From the NCBI GenBank assembly GCA_016844935.1, contig JAERTK010000143.1:1-64000 (forward strand): a DNA stretch of 64,000 nucleotides. Direction: 5' to 3'. Below the pieces are notes generated by a model that saw nothing but the letters and a program-made list of their open reading frames with translations, was not told the DNA's origin and ran no database searches. The DNA is from Desulfobacteraceae bacterium (GTDB taxonomy: Bacteria > Desulfobacterota > DSM-4660 > Desulfatiglandales > Desulfatiglandaceae). A program made the translations under genes and the position numbers. Positions 15,362 to 23,639 of this stretch are shown here, one piece after another (the first letter of the stretch is position 1; the number at the start of each line of letters is the position of its first letter).

Positions 15362-17620
15362 ATGTCAATGTGGATTCTGGATAGAATAAAGAAATCATTG
15401 CGAACAAAGCTGGTTCTGGCCAGTGTGGTGATCGAAATCATAATGCTTGGTCTGCTTCTGGCGAACAGCGTTCGCCTGATAAACGATAATATAAGACATC
15501 ATGCCATTGATGATGTTGAGGAAACCTCACCCATGCTCAATGCAGCTTTAGCGCCCCTTCTATTTCAGCGGGATTTAGCCTCAATGACCGATTTTTTGGG
15601 TGAACTTCCACTGGGACCCGAGCGCGGTCTGAGTTATGTAGTCGTTTTTGATGACAGGAATCAGATCTATGCGCACAAGGGAAAGGTTGACATCAAAAAG
15701 CTGCCTTCCCTGGACAGAGACTTCGAGGATGCTGTTCGTGACGGCGTGTTTGATACGAAAACCCCGCTCAAACTGAGTGGTGTAAAGATCGGAGAGGCGA
15801 GATTCGGCATATCTTTGGGTTCTGATTTGACGTCGAAAAAAGCGGTGCTGTCTCAAGGCTTGTTGATTGCGTCAGGCGAAGTTTTATTAACAATTATTTT
15901 ACTCAGCATCATTGGATTCATGCTTACGCGTCATATAGGCACCCTAATGAAGGGCTCCCGGGAAATGGCTTCCGGGAATTATTCCATAAAACTGGCGATA
16001 CCCGGAACCGATGAAATATCACAGCTTGCCAAAGACTTTAACCGGATGGCCGCAGCGGTAAATCAAAGATCCCAATCTTTGGCGGAAAGTGAAGAGCGGT
16101 ATCGGTCGTTGGTTGAAAATCAAACCGAACTTGTCAGCCGTTTTACCCCTGACGGGAAACTTGTCTTTATGAACGATGCGTTTTGCAGTTTTTTTGAAAA
16201 GACAAAAGACGAATTGATCGGTAAGAAATGGCAGCCTTTACCCGTTAATGATGACGTTCCGCTTATTCAGGATAAACTTCGGACACTATCCCCATCAAAT
16301 CCTGCAGTTCTTATGGAAAATAGAATACCCTCGGGTAAAGGTGACATCCACTGGATACAGTTCGTCAATAGCGGTTTATTTGATGCTGATGGCAATTTGC
16401 TGCAAATTCAATCTGTTGGGCGTGACATTACCGAACGTAAGCAGGCGGAAGAGGAAAAGGATAATCTGCAAACCAAGCTCCAGCGCGCTCAAAAAATGGA
16501 AGCCATGGGTCTTATGGCGGGCGGCGTGGCCCACGATCTGAATAACATCCTCTCAGGGCTTGTAAGCTATCCCGAATTACTGCTGATGGATCTCACCGAA
16601 GACAGCCCACTGTGGAACCCCATCAAGACAATGCAGGAGTCCGGGATGAGGGCCGCCGAAGTGGTCGAAGACCTGATGACCATCGCCAGGGGGGTTGCCA
16701 GCGGCAGTGAAGCCCTGAACCTCAACAGGGTGGTTGAAGAATATTTGGATTCTATTGAGTACGGGAGACTCGAAAAGGCGCGTTCACTTGTCAGCTGCAG
16801 GACTGAACTGGACCCCGATCTTCTTAACATGAGAGGTTCTGTTATCCACATCAGGAAGATCCTCATGAACCTGGTGCCCAATGCTTCAGAGGCGATTGAT
16901 GGCAGCGGAACTGTTACCATATCAACCACGAACCGTTATCTGGATGAACCCCTCATGGGATATGAAGATGTGCGCGAGGGTGAATATGTTGTGCTCACAG
17001 TCTCAGACGACGGTTCGGGCATATCCCGGCAGGATCTTGAAAGAATTTTCGAGCCCTTCTACACAAAGAAGGTAATGGGGAGGAGCGGGACGGGGTTGGG
17101 TCTGGCCGTTGTATGGAACACGGTTCAGGACCATAAAGGATACATTAACGTTAAGAGCAGCGGGGAAGGAACGGTGTTTGAGCTTTACTTCCCGGTGACC
17201 AGGGACCAACTTTCCGAAGACAGGGAAGATATTCCGGTAGCGGAATATCTGGGCCATGGCGAGAAGATTCTGGTGGTTGACGATGAGGAAAGGCAGAGGG
17301 AAATCGCCAGCGGCATGCTGACAAAACTGGATTACGTTGTTCAAGCGGTCTCCAGTGGGGAAGGGGCCATAGAATATGTGAAGGCGCACCCGGTGGACTT
17401 GATCGTCCTGGATATGGTTATGCCAAAAGGGATCAACGGTAGGAAAACCTATGAAGAGATCGTCAAGATCCGTCCCGGTCAAAAGGCCGTCATCGCCAGC
17501 GGCTACGCGAAATCAAAAGAGGTGGACAGGGCACAGAAATCAGGGGCAGGCAAGTACATAAAAAAACCTTATACCCTGGAGAAAATCGGCCTCGCCGTTA
17601 AAGAGGAGTTGAAAAAATAG
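15362..17620 (+). CDS. Membrane hybrid sensor histidine kinase (HAMP-PAS-HK-REC)
   Basis: This 752-aa protein has a first membrane helix at about 15-38, a periplasmic sensor region to about 170, a second helix at about 173-195, HAMP, a PAS domain (about 245-360, ending SVGRDITERKQAEE), a HisKA domain with phosphoacceptor H391 in GGVAHDLNNIL, an ATPase domain (FEPFYTKKV, GTGLGL) and a C-terminal receiver with D684 in IVLDMVMPKG. The H-box type (GVAHDLNN) is common in hybrid kinases without a dedicated output. Its start lies two bases after the PhnD-like gene, so a binding-protein-gated sensor is likely. Confidence 0.92.
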   Translation: MSMWILDRIKKSLRTKLVLASVVIEIIMLGLLLANSVRLINDNIRHHAIDDVEETSPMLNAALAPLLFQRDLASMTDFLGELPLGPERGLSYVVVFDDRNQIYAHKGKVDIKKLPSLDRDFEDAVRDGVFDTKTPLKLSGVKIGEARFGISLGSDLTSKKAVLSQGLLIASGEVLLTIILLSIIGFMLTRHIGTLMKGSREMASGNYSIKLAIPGTDEISQLAKDFNRMAAAVNQRSQSLAESEERYRSLVENQTELVSRFTPDGKLVFMNDAFCSFFEKTKDELIGKKWQPLPVNDDVPLIQDKLRTLSPSNPAVLMENRIPSGKGDIHWIQFVNSGLFDADGNLLQIQSVGRDITERKQAEEEKDNLQTKLQRAQKMEAMGLMAGGVAHDLNNILSGLVSYPELLLMDLTEDSPLWNPIKTMQESGMRAAEVVEDLMTIARGVASGSEALNLNRVVEEYLDSIEYGRLEKARSLVSCRTELDPDLLNMRGSVIHIRKILMNLVPNASEAIDGSGTVTISTTNRYLDEPLMGYEDVREGEYVVLTVSDDGSGISRQDLERIFEPFYTKKVMGRSGTGLGLAVVWNTVQDHKGYINVKSSGEGTVFELYFPVTRDQLSEDREDIPVAEYLGHGEKILVVDDEERQREIASGMLTKLDYVVQAVSSGEGAIEYVKAHPVDLIVLDMVMPKGINGRKTYEEIVKIRPGQKAVIASGYAKSKEVDRAQKSGAGKYIKKPYTLEKIGLAVKEELKK

Positions 17621-17672
17621 GCGGATGCCCTTGTTGTGCTTTAGGATAATTTTTTTGAAAGAGAGGGAATTG

Positions 17673-18107
17673 ATGATGATGGTTAAAAAGATTGATCATA
17701 TATGCATTGCGGTGAAGGATTTGGAGGCGGCCAAGAAAGTCTGGGAACCCATGTTGGGCAAATCAGGCCCTGACGATGCCTATGTGGATGAACCTGAAAA
17801 GATCAATGTGGCCAGATACATGGTGGGTGAGGTGGGGTTTGAGTTGATGGAATCGATAGCTCCCGATGGAGATGTGGCAAAGTTCATTGCCAAGAACGGT
17901 GAGGGCGTGATGCTCATCAGCTTTAATGTGGACAACACCCGGGAAGCGATTGACGAGCTGAAGGCGAAGGACTATCCCTTTATTCCGGATTCGAGGGGCG
18001 AGGTTGCAAGACCATTTCGTGATTGCGAATTTGCCTTTATACATCCCAAAAAGCTGAACGGCGTCCTGACGGAGTTGATCGATTATAAGTGGGACGAGCT
18101 TGAATAG
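17673..18107 (+). CDS. Methylmalonyl-CoA epimerase-like VOC protein
   Basis: This is a single-domain protein of about 144 aa of the vicinal-oxygen-chelate superfamily, closest in pattern to methylmalonyl-CoA epimerase. The metal-binding positions are present: His in IDHICIAV, Glu in FELMES, His in AFIHPKKLNGV and Glu in TELID. Epimerase would interconvert (R)- and (S)-methylmalonyl-CoA in propionyl-CoA metabolism, but close relatives act on other acyl-CoAs. Three ATGs in a row (17673, 17676, 17679) follow a GAGAGGG site. The UAG stop is formed by the TA and first G of the MITE copy that abuts it, so the original C-terminus may have been altered by insertion. Confidence 0.8.
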   Translation: MMMVKKIDHICIAVKDLEAAKKVWEPMLGKSGPDDAYVDEPEKINVARYMVGEVGFELMESIAPDGDVAKFIAKNGEGVMLISFNVDNTREAIDELKAKDYPFIPDSRGEVARPFRDCEFAFIHPKKLNGVLTELIDYKWDELE

Positions 18108-18249
18108 TGCCCGAACGAAAACTGTCTTTTTCGCCAATCTCTGCGTCAGATAAAAATTTTAATCCTCTAAATACCAAACGTATTCCTGTGGTTAAAATTT
18201 TGATCTTCCTTGACCTTGACAAAAAATCCTAGTTTTCGTTCAGACACTA
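18105..18249 (-). mobile_element. 145-bp MITE-like element, copy B
   Basis: It is the inverted partner of the element at 38-182: same length, about 140 of 145 bases identical, same terminal inverted repeats. Its left end supplies the stop codon of the epimerase-like gene. Two copies in opposite orientation 18 kb apart could support inversion of the intervening segment by homologous recombination. Confidence 0.8.
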
Positions 18250-18275
18250 AATAGTGCTTTTTCCGATTCTACTTA

Positions 18276-19073
18276 TCAGGGGAGTTTCGGAATGCGGGGA
18301 AAAAGTGAGAGAATTGCGATGATAGACCAGCCCAGATGGTCTTCCACGGGCAGCAGTTTCAAGGATATGCGTCTTTCGTTCAACCTCACCGCAATCATGT
18401 CGGTGACTTCCGGCGGCCCGTCCCCGATCTTTTGGAGCAGGCCTTCTATTTTCTCGCGATCGTTTCCCTTGAAAAGCTCAAGGAAGTTTTGCCCCAGAAG
18501 CGATGTTTCAGGGAACCCGCATAAAGAAAACCCCCTATTGTTGCAGAAAATGATCTTTCCATCGGGATTGAGTTCAAGAACGCCTTCCGATATGTTGTTC
18601 AGGATGGTCTCTAAATGGCGTTCAGCGTAGAGAAGTTCCTTGGTTATTCTCCGTTGATAGATATCTTGAGAGCCCGCAGATGTTTCAGAACCATTTAAAG
18701 TCTCCTCATCCCTTTGGTCCAGAATCTTCAAGAGTTGCTTCGACATTTCTGTAAACGGGCCTTTGGCAACAGCGGCATCTGCGCCCAGTTCCGCAAAATG
18801 CGTCAATTCCTCAAGGGTTGTGCCCGAAATGATCACCATGAAAAGATCTTTCAAGTGGTGCATGCTTCTGATAATGCGGCAAAGTCTGTCGCCCCTGACA
18901 TTGGGCATCACGAGATCGATAAAGGCCACATCCGGGACAAAATGTTTCAAGATTTCCAATGCGGAAAGCCCGTCTTTAGCTGTGACCACTTCATGACCCT
19001 GTTCTTCAAACAGATCTGCCATGAACTCCAGCATGAACCGATCATTGTCAACAACCAGTATTTTTTTTCCCAT
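18276..19073 (-). CDS. Response regulator with C-terminal PAS domain
   Basis: This 265-aa protein begins with a receiver domain (ILVVDNDRFMLEF; phosphoacceptor Asp in VAFIDLVMPN; about residues 4-120), where the acidic pocket is DND. A linker leads to a PAS domain (about 150-255, ILNNISEGVLELNPDGKIIF). There is no DNA-binding, kinase or cyclase output, so it probably relays or integrates signals by protein contact. The longer frame to 19145 lacks support; ATG 19073 begins directly at the domain. The gene is divergent from the molybdenum-hydroxylase operon, but nothing shows that they are functionally linked. Confidence 0.85.
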   Translation of the reverse strand: MGKKILVVDNDRFMLEFMADLFEEQGHEVVTAKDGLSALEILKHFVPDVAFIDLVMPNVRGDRLCRIIRSMHHLKDLFMVIISGTTLEELTHFAELGADAAVAKGPFTEMSKQLLKILDQRDEETLNGSETSAGSQDIYQRRITKELLYAERHLETILNNISEGVLELNPDGKIIFCNNRGFSLCGFPETSLLGQNFLELFKGNDREKIEGLLQKIGDGPPEVTDMIAVRLNERRISLKLLPVEDHLGWSIIAILSLFPRIPKLP

Positions 19074-19173
19074 GGATCTTCCCAAGCATTGACAGTTTGC
19101 TAATTTTATTCTGCCCCTGACAACTAGCATGTCAATATACATCAATTAGAGGACTTCGTGAAGAAAAAACCGC

Positions 19174-19202
19174 TTGACATGGTTAGACGCACTGTCTAGC
19201 AT
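19174..19202 (+). promoter_or_regulatory. Promoter with embedded operator, Mo-hydroxylase operon
   Basis: TTGACA (19174-19179), 17-bp spacer, TAGCAT (19197-19202). The spacer contains a perfect inverted repeat TAGAC-GCACT-GTCTA (19184-19198) which overlaps the -10 box. A repressor bound there would block polymerase. The TetR-family gene inside the operon (22995-23627) is the obvious candidate. The ribosome site AGAAGGAG precedes the first gene. Confidence 0.7.
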
Positions 19203-19267
19203 ATGGACGAAGTGAATTTTTTTAAAGATATTCTCTTTAATACAACCGGGTAGAAGGAGACAACAAA

Positions 19268-19786
19268 ATGAAACACCCCATTGAACTCAGGATTAACGGG
19301 GATACTTATTCCCTGGCGGTTCATCCGTGGCGCACCCTCAACGAGGTGCTTCGGGAAGACCTGAACCTCACGGGTACCAAGCTTGGCTGCGGCTCCGGAG
19401 ACTGTGGTGCCTGCACGGTGCTTGTGGACGGCCGAAGCGTCAACTCGTGCCTGACCCTGGCCCTGGAGGTTCAGGGAATGGACATTCTAACCGTTGAAGG
19501 GCTGGCCCCGTCGGGGAGTGAGCTGCATCCCATCCAGGAAGCGTTCGTTGAAACAGGCGCCATTCAGTGCGGGTTCTGCACTTCCGGTATGGAAATGTCG
19601 GCCGCTTACATTCTCTCCCAAAACAGTTCCCCCACGGAACAGGAGATCCGGGAAGGTCTCTCCGGCCATCTGTGCCGATGCACCGGCTACATCCAGATCG
19701 TGGAGGCGGTTTCGGAAGCAGCCGGCAAAATGAAACAATCCCCAACGGATATGAACACGGAGGGGTCTGAACATGACATTACCTAA
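19268..19786 (+). CDS. Mo-hydroxylase 2Fe-2S subunit (CoxS/HcrC type)
   Basis: This 172-aa subunit of a xanthine-oxidase-family enzyme carries two 2Fe-2S clusters. The plant-ferredoxin-type N-terminal domain has CGSGDCGACTVLVDG and the helical C-terminal domain has CGFCTSGM and CRCTGY. It passes electrons from the molybdenum site to FAD. It is the first gene of the operon and overlaps the FAD subunit by 14 bases. Length matches CoxS/HcrC (about 160-170 aa). A C-terminal tail of about 15 residues is variable. Confidence 0.95.
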   Translation: MKHPIELRINGDTYSLAVHPWRTLNEVLREDLNLTGTKLGCGSGDCGACTVLVDGRSVNSCLTLALEVQGMDILTVEGLAPSGSELHPIQEAFVETGAIQCGFCTSGMEMSAAYILSQNSSPTEQEIREGLSGHLCRCTGYIQIVEAVSEAAGKMKQSPTDMNTEGSEHDIT

Positions 19787-20648
19787 ATTTGAATACTTTG
19801 CACCCCAGAGCCTGGAAGAGGCACAGCAGCTTCTCCTGGATAAAGGGGAGGGGGCCCATCTGCTGGCCGGTGGAACAGACCTGATGGTGAAAATGAACCA
19901 TGGCCTGCTGAAACCGGCATCCGTAATCGCTCTCAAACACATCAAGGGTCTGGAACGCATCACCTTTGACCCGGAAAATGGTTTAAAAATTGGCGCCACA
20001 GCCCTTTTGGCAGATGTGGCATCCCATCCGGATATCCTGGAACATTATCCGGCCGTGGCCGCCGCGGCTCGGGAAACCGCCAATGTGCAGATTCGGAACA
20101 TGGGGACTGTGGCGGGAAACATCTGCAACGCCGCCCCTTCAGCGGACAATGCGCCAAGCCTGCTGGCCATGAATGCGGAAGTTGTTATATACGGCGCCAC
20201 AGGAAAAAGACGCCTCCCCCTGGAGCAGTTTTTCGAGGGACCCGGGCTCAACGCTCTCGGTCCCGGTGAAATCTTAACTGCCATTCTGGTCCCCGTTCCT
20301 GGCGTGGGGTTGGGTGTTTCTTACCAGCATATTTCAGCCCGGGGAAAAGTGGATATTTCGGCCGTATGCGTCGGTGTTATGGTGCGCATGGATCAAAACA
20401 TCTGCTGCGAGACCCGCATATTCTTAGGCGCTGTGGGACCGGTGCCCATGCGGGCCGCAAAGGCCGAAGCCTCCGTCCTTGGAAAAGAGCTGACCGAGGA
20501 GGTCATTGAATCGGCGGGCGCTGCGGCATCGGGCGAATCTCAACCCATTACAGATGTCCGAAGCAGCGCGGATTACCGGAAAAAAATGGTGGCGGTCTTA
20601 ACGCGAAGGGCCCTTACCGAAGCCCGCGACCGGGCCTTGAACAGTTGA
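19773..20648 (+). CDS. Mo-hydroxylase FAD subunit (CoxM type)
   Basis: This 291-aa flavoprotein subunit has the FAD-binding signatures AGGTDLMV and TVAGNICNAAPSAD. It would deliver electrons to an external acceptor such as ferredoxin or a quinone-linked carrier. The extra loop of about 40 residues with a 4Fe-4S cluster that characterises the HcrB subunit of 4-hydroxybenzoyl-CoA reductase is missing, so this is not a standard 4-hydroxybenzoyl-CoA reductase. It overlaps the preceding gene by 14 bases, consistent with coupled translation. Confidence 0.93.
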   Translation: MTLPKFEYFAPQSLEEAQQLLLDKGEGAHLLAGGTDLMVKMNHGLLKPASVIALKHIKGLERITFDPENGLKIGATALLADVASHPDILEHYPAVAAAARETANVQIRNMGTVAGNICNAAPSADNAPSLLAMNAEVVIYGATGKRRLPLEQFFEGPGLNALGPGEILTAILVPVPGVGLGVSYQHISARGKVDISAVCVGVMVRMDQNICCETRIFLGAVGPVPMRAAKAEASVLGKELTEEVIESAGAAASGESQPITDVRSSADYRKKMVAVLTRRALTEARDRALNS

Positions 20649-20665
20649 GGGGAGAGGAATAATCA

Positions 20666-22939
20666 ATGGAACAATTCAGTATCGTTGGAAAAGACGTGCC
20701 GAGAAACGATGCCGTTGCCAAGGCGAGGGGATCCGCCATATATACCGATGACATGAAACTGCCGGGAATGCTTTACGGGCAGATCCTCAGAAGCCCCGTG
20801 GCCCATGCCCGGATCATAAACATCGACACGAGCAAGGCAAGAGCGCTTCCGGGGGTGAAGAGCGTCATCACGGGGAAGGATATTCCAAAGGTCAAATACG
20901 GCAACTGGCGCCTGTTCGCCGACACCCAGGACGAGTATACCCTGGCCGTTGACAAGGTAAGATTCATCGGGGATGAAGTGGCGGCTGTTGCGGCCGTTGA
21001 CAAAGAAACCGCCCGGGAAGCCATTGAACTCATTGATGTTGAGTACGAAACCCTGGAAGGATTGTTTGATGTGGATTCGTCCATTAAGGAAGGGGCGCCG
21101 GTCATACACGATTATTGTCCCGATAATGTCAGCGTCAACCGGAAAATCGAGTATGGGGACATGGAAAAAGGGTTTCGGGATTCCGACTATGTCCGTGAGG
21201 ATACCTTTAAGGTTCACTCCGTAAGCCATGCCTACCTGGAACCCTGTTCGGCCCTTGCCCAGGTGGATCTGGATGGCAGAATTACCCTCTGGACCTCCAC
21301 CCAGACGCCCTACATTGTGCAGTGTCTGCTGGCATCCACCCTGGAAATGCGGGAGAACGACATCCGGGTCATCAAGCCCTTTGTGGGGGGTGGTTTCGGG
21401 GGGAAAATGGAGCTTCGCGCCTGGGAGTTCTGCGCGGCCTTTATGACGAAGGAAACGGGTCTCCCCGTGAAATTCACCCTTTCGAGGGAAGAAGAATTTC
21501 TGACCGGCCGCAGACGTCACCCCATGACGCTCCACTCAAAGGTGGGATTCAAGAAAGATGGCTCCCTCATGGCCAAGGACCTTAAAATTATCCTGGACGG
21601 CGGTGCTTACAATGCCATGGGGCCTACGGCCACGTTTCTGTGCGGCAATTTCGGTGCCATGCTGTACCGGTATCCCAATTACCGGTTTCACGGGCGGCAC
21701 GCCTACACCAACAAACCGCCCGCCAGCGCCATGCGTGGATTCGGTGCACCCCAGTCCCTTTACGCCTCCGAAATTCAGATGAACCTGGCGGCCGAGGCCC
21801 TCGGGATAGACCCGGTGGACCTGCGATTGAAGAACGCTCAGGTGAGCGGGGACGAAATCCCTGATGTGGCCACCGTATCCAGCTGCGGCTTTAAGGAGTC
21901 CATAGAAGCGGTGGCGAAAATGAGTGACTGGAAGCAGCTCAAGAAGAAACTCCAGCCGGGGCAGGGCATCGGCATCGGATGCTACAGCTTTATCTCCGGC
22001 GGGGTGTTCAACTGGTTCAACACCCAGTACCCCTTTTCGGCAGCAGAAGTGAGGGCCTTTTCAGACGGTACCGTTCACCTGCTGACCATGGCCTCCGACA
22101 TCGGACAGGGATGCGATACGACCATGAAGCAGATCCTGGCGGAAGAACTGGGCCTGCAAATGGAGGATATCCGTATAACATCTGCAGATACGGCCACCAC
22201 GCCACAGGCGGATCTGGGGTCCTGGGGAAGTCGGGTGACGCTCATGGCCGGCAATGCGGTCATTGATGCCGCCAGGAAGATCAAGGAAAATCTGTTCGGT
22301 GCGCTGTCCGCTTTTTTGAATGCAAACGTCATCTATGAGATGGAATGCAAGAACGGCATGGTTCAGCCCAAAGACCGACCCAAAAAAGCCGTTCCCTTTG
22401 GCGACGTGGTCAACATGGTTCAGAAAGCCAAGCGGGGTGAACCCCTCATCGCCCACGGGTACTACACGCCCCGGGACAAAGGGCTCGTGACACCTGCCTT
22501 TGGGTTCGGTGCACAGGTCGCCCTGGTGGATGTGGACCGGGAAACCGGTAAAGTGGATGTGAAGCAGATCTGGACGGCCCATGATTGCGGTACTGTCATT
22601 AATCCGAAGGGCGTGGAAGGACAGCTGGCCGGTTCCATCCAGATGGGGCTGGGATATGCCCTTTCAGAGCAGTTCGTCATGCAGGACGGAAAAACGCTCA
22701 ATACGAATTTCCTCGATTATAAAATGCCCACGGCCATGGACATGCCCCCCAGTGAGGTAAAGCACATCGATACCTATGAACCCGAAGGTCCCATGGGTGC
22801 GAAGGAATGTGGTGAGGGACTGGCATCTCCCACAGCGCCCGCGATTTCGGATGCTGTTTATCACGCCACCGGATACCGATGCAAGGATCTGCCCATTACG
22901 CCGGAGAAAATCCTGAAATCGATGGAAGAAGAAGGGTGA
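20666..22939 (+). CDS. Mo-hydroxylase large subunit (xanthine-oxidase family)
   Basis: This 757-aa molybdopterin-cytosine-dinucleotide subunit is where substrate is hydroxylated or dehydroxylated. Visible signatures are GGGFGGKMEL, the MoCo loop SAMRGFGAPQ, SDIGQGCDTTM, and the catalytic Glu in GAKECGEG near the C-terminus. The AMRGFGAPQ loop, without the Cys of CO dehydrogenase (AYRCSFR), excludes a CO dehydrogenase. Substrate is unknown; purine, nicotinate, aldehyde and aryl-CoA types are all possible. It starts 17 bases after the FAD subunit. Confidence 0.93.
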   Translation: MEQFSIVGKDVPRNDAVAKARGSAIYTDDMKLPGMLYGQILRSPVAHARIINIDTSKARALPGVKSVITGKDIPKVKYGNWRLFADTQDEYTLAVDKVRFIGDEVAAVAAVDKETAREAIELIDVEYETLEGLFDVDSSIKEGAPVIHDYCPDNVSVNRKIEYGDMEKGFRDSDYVREDTFKVHSVSHAYLEPCSALAQVDLDGRITLWTSTQTPYIVQCLLASTLEMRENDIRVIKPFVGGGFGGKMELRAWEFCAAFMTKETGLPVKFTLSREEEFLTGRRRHPMTLHSKVGFKKDGSLMAKDLKIILDGGAYNAMGPTATFLCGNFGAMLYRYPNYRFHGRHAYTNKPPASAMRGFGAPQSLYASEIQMNLAAEALGIDPVDLRLKNAQVSGDEIPDVATVSSCGFKESIEAVAKMSDWKQLKKKLQPGQGIGIGCYSFISGGVFNWFNTQYPFSAAEVRAFSDGTVHLLTMASDIGQGCDTTMKQILAEELGLQMEDIRITSADTATTPQADLGSWGSRVTLMAGNAVIDAARKIKENLFGALSAFLNANVIYEMECKNGMVQPKDRPKKAVPFGDVVNMVQKAKRGEPLIAHGYYTPRDKGLVTPAFGFGAQVALVDVDRETGKVDVKQIWTAHDCGTVINPKGVEGQLAGSIQMGLGYALSEQFVMQDGKTLNTNFLDYKMPTAMDMPPSEVKHIDTYEPEGPMGAKECGEGLASPTAPAISDAVYHATGYRCKDLPITPEKILKSMEEEG

Positions 22940-22948
22940 AATTACGCC

Positions 22949-22976
22949 GGGTTCCCATGTGCCAGCGTGGGAACCC
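22949..22976 (+). promoter_or_regulatory. 9-bp stem hairpin before the TetR gene
   Basis: GGGTTCCCA and TGGGAACCC form a perfect 9-bp inverted repeat around a 10-base loop, between the large-subunit stop and the TetR start. No T-run follows, so it is not a standard terminator. It may be an RNA-processing or attenuation structure that lowers regulator expression, or a protein-binding site. Confidence 0.5.
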
Positions 22977-22994
22977 ATTATAGGGCACAGACTT

Positions 22995-23627
22995 ATGGGC
23001 ATCAAAGAACGACGTGAGCGTGAAAAAAGCGAAAGGCGTGAATCAATCCTCAAAGCGGCTATCCGGGTTTACGATAAAGAGGGTTATCACGCCATCACAA
23101 TGGAAAAAATTGCCGAAGCGGCCGAACTGAGCCGTGCCACGCTGTATCTCTATTTCAAAACCAAAGACGAAATTTTCATTCATGCCATTCTTTCATACTC
23201 AGACTTTTTCAGGGAACGGCTTGAAAAAGTTTATGCCGGCTGTGCTGAAACAAAGGATGATCTGCTGAAAAACCTGTGGTTCACGTTCATTGAGTTTTAT
23301 GAAAAAGACCGACCATCATTCAATGTAACCCTTTATTTTCACCAAAGTGAGATGATTCGAAACCTGCCGGAAAACCTCAGGATTATGCTGGATCATTCAG
23401 GCACCCGAATCTATGAATCCCTTTCGAAAATAATGGCCTACGGCATTGGACAGGGCGTTTTTCGGGAATCAAACCCGAAAACCCTGGCAGAGGTGGTGTG
23501 GACATCATTCCTGGGTATCATACACCTTGAAAACAGCAAACATGCCATGTCTCGAAAACCCCATCTGGCGGTTACATGGCAACTGGCGCTGGAAATGTTA
23601 TCAAAAGGTATCTTGAAAAGCCATTGA
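22995..23627 (+). CDS. TetR/AcrR-family transcriptional regulator
   Basis: This 210-aa regulator has an N-terminal helix-turn-helix (about residues 15-65: ILKAAIRVYDKEGYHAITM, then IAEAAELSRATLYLYFKTKD) and a helical ligand-binding domain. It probably represses its own operon through the inverted repeat in the promoter at 19184-19198. The ligand may be the substrate of the hydroxylase, perhaps an acyl-CoA, as with many TetR proteins; that is inference. ATG 22995 is the natural domain start; an upstream frame begins in the hairpin. Confidence 0.9.
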   Translation: MGIKERREREKSERRESILKAAIRVYDKEGYHAITMEKIAEAAELSRATLYLYFKTKDEIFIHAILSYSDFFRERLEKVYAGCAETKDDLLKNLWFTFIEFYEKDRPSFNVTLYFHQSEMIRNLPENLRIMLDHSGTRIYESLSKIMAYGIGQGVFRESNPKTLAEVVWTSFLGIIHLENSKHAMSRKPHLAVTWQLALEMLSKGILKSH

Positions 23628-23639
23628 GTGGGGGATGGG

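Noticed and set aside
20663-21535. A 290-codon minus-strand frame
   Set aside because: It is a shadow of the molybdenum large subunit gene, which has full family signatures on the other strand.
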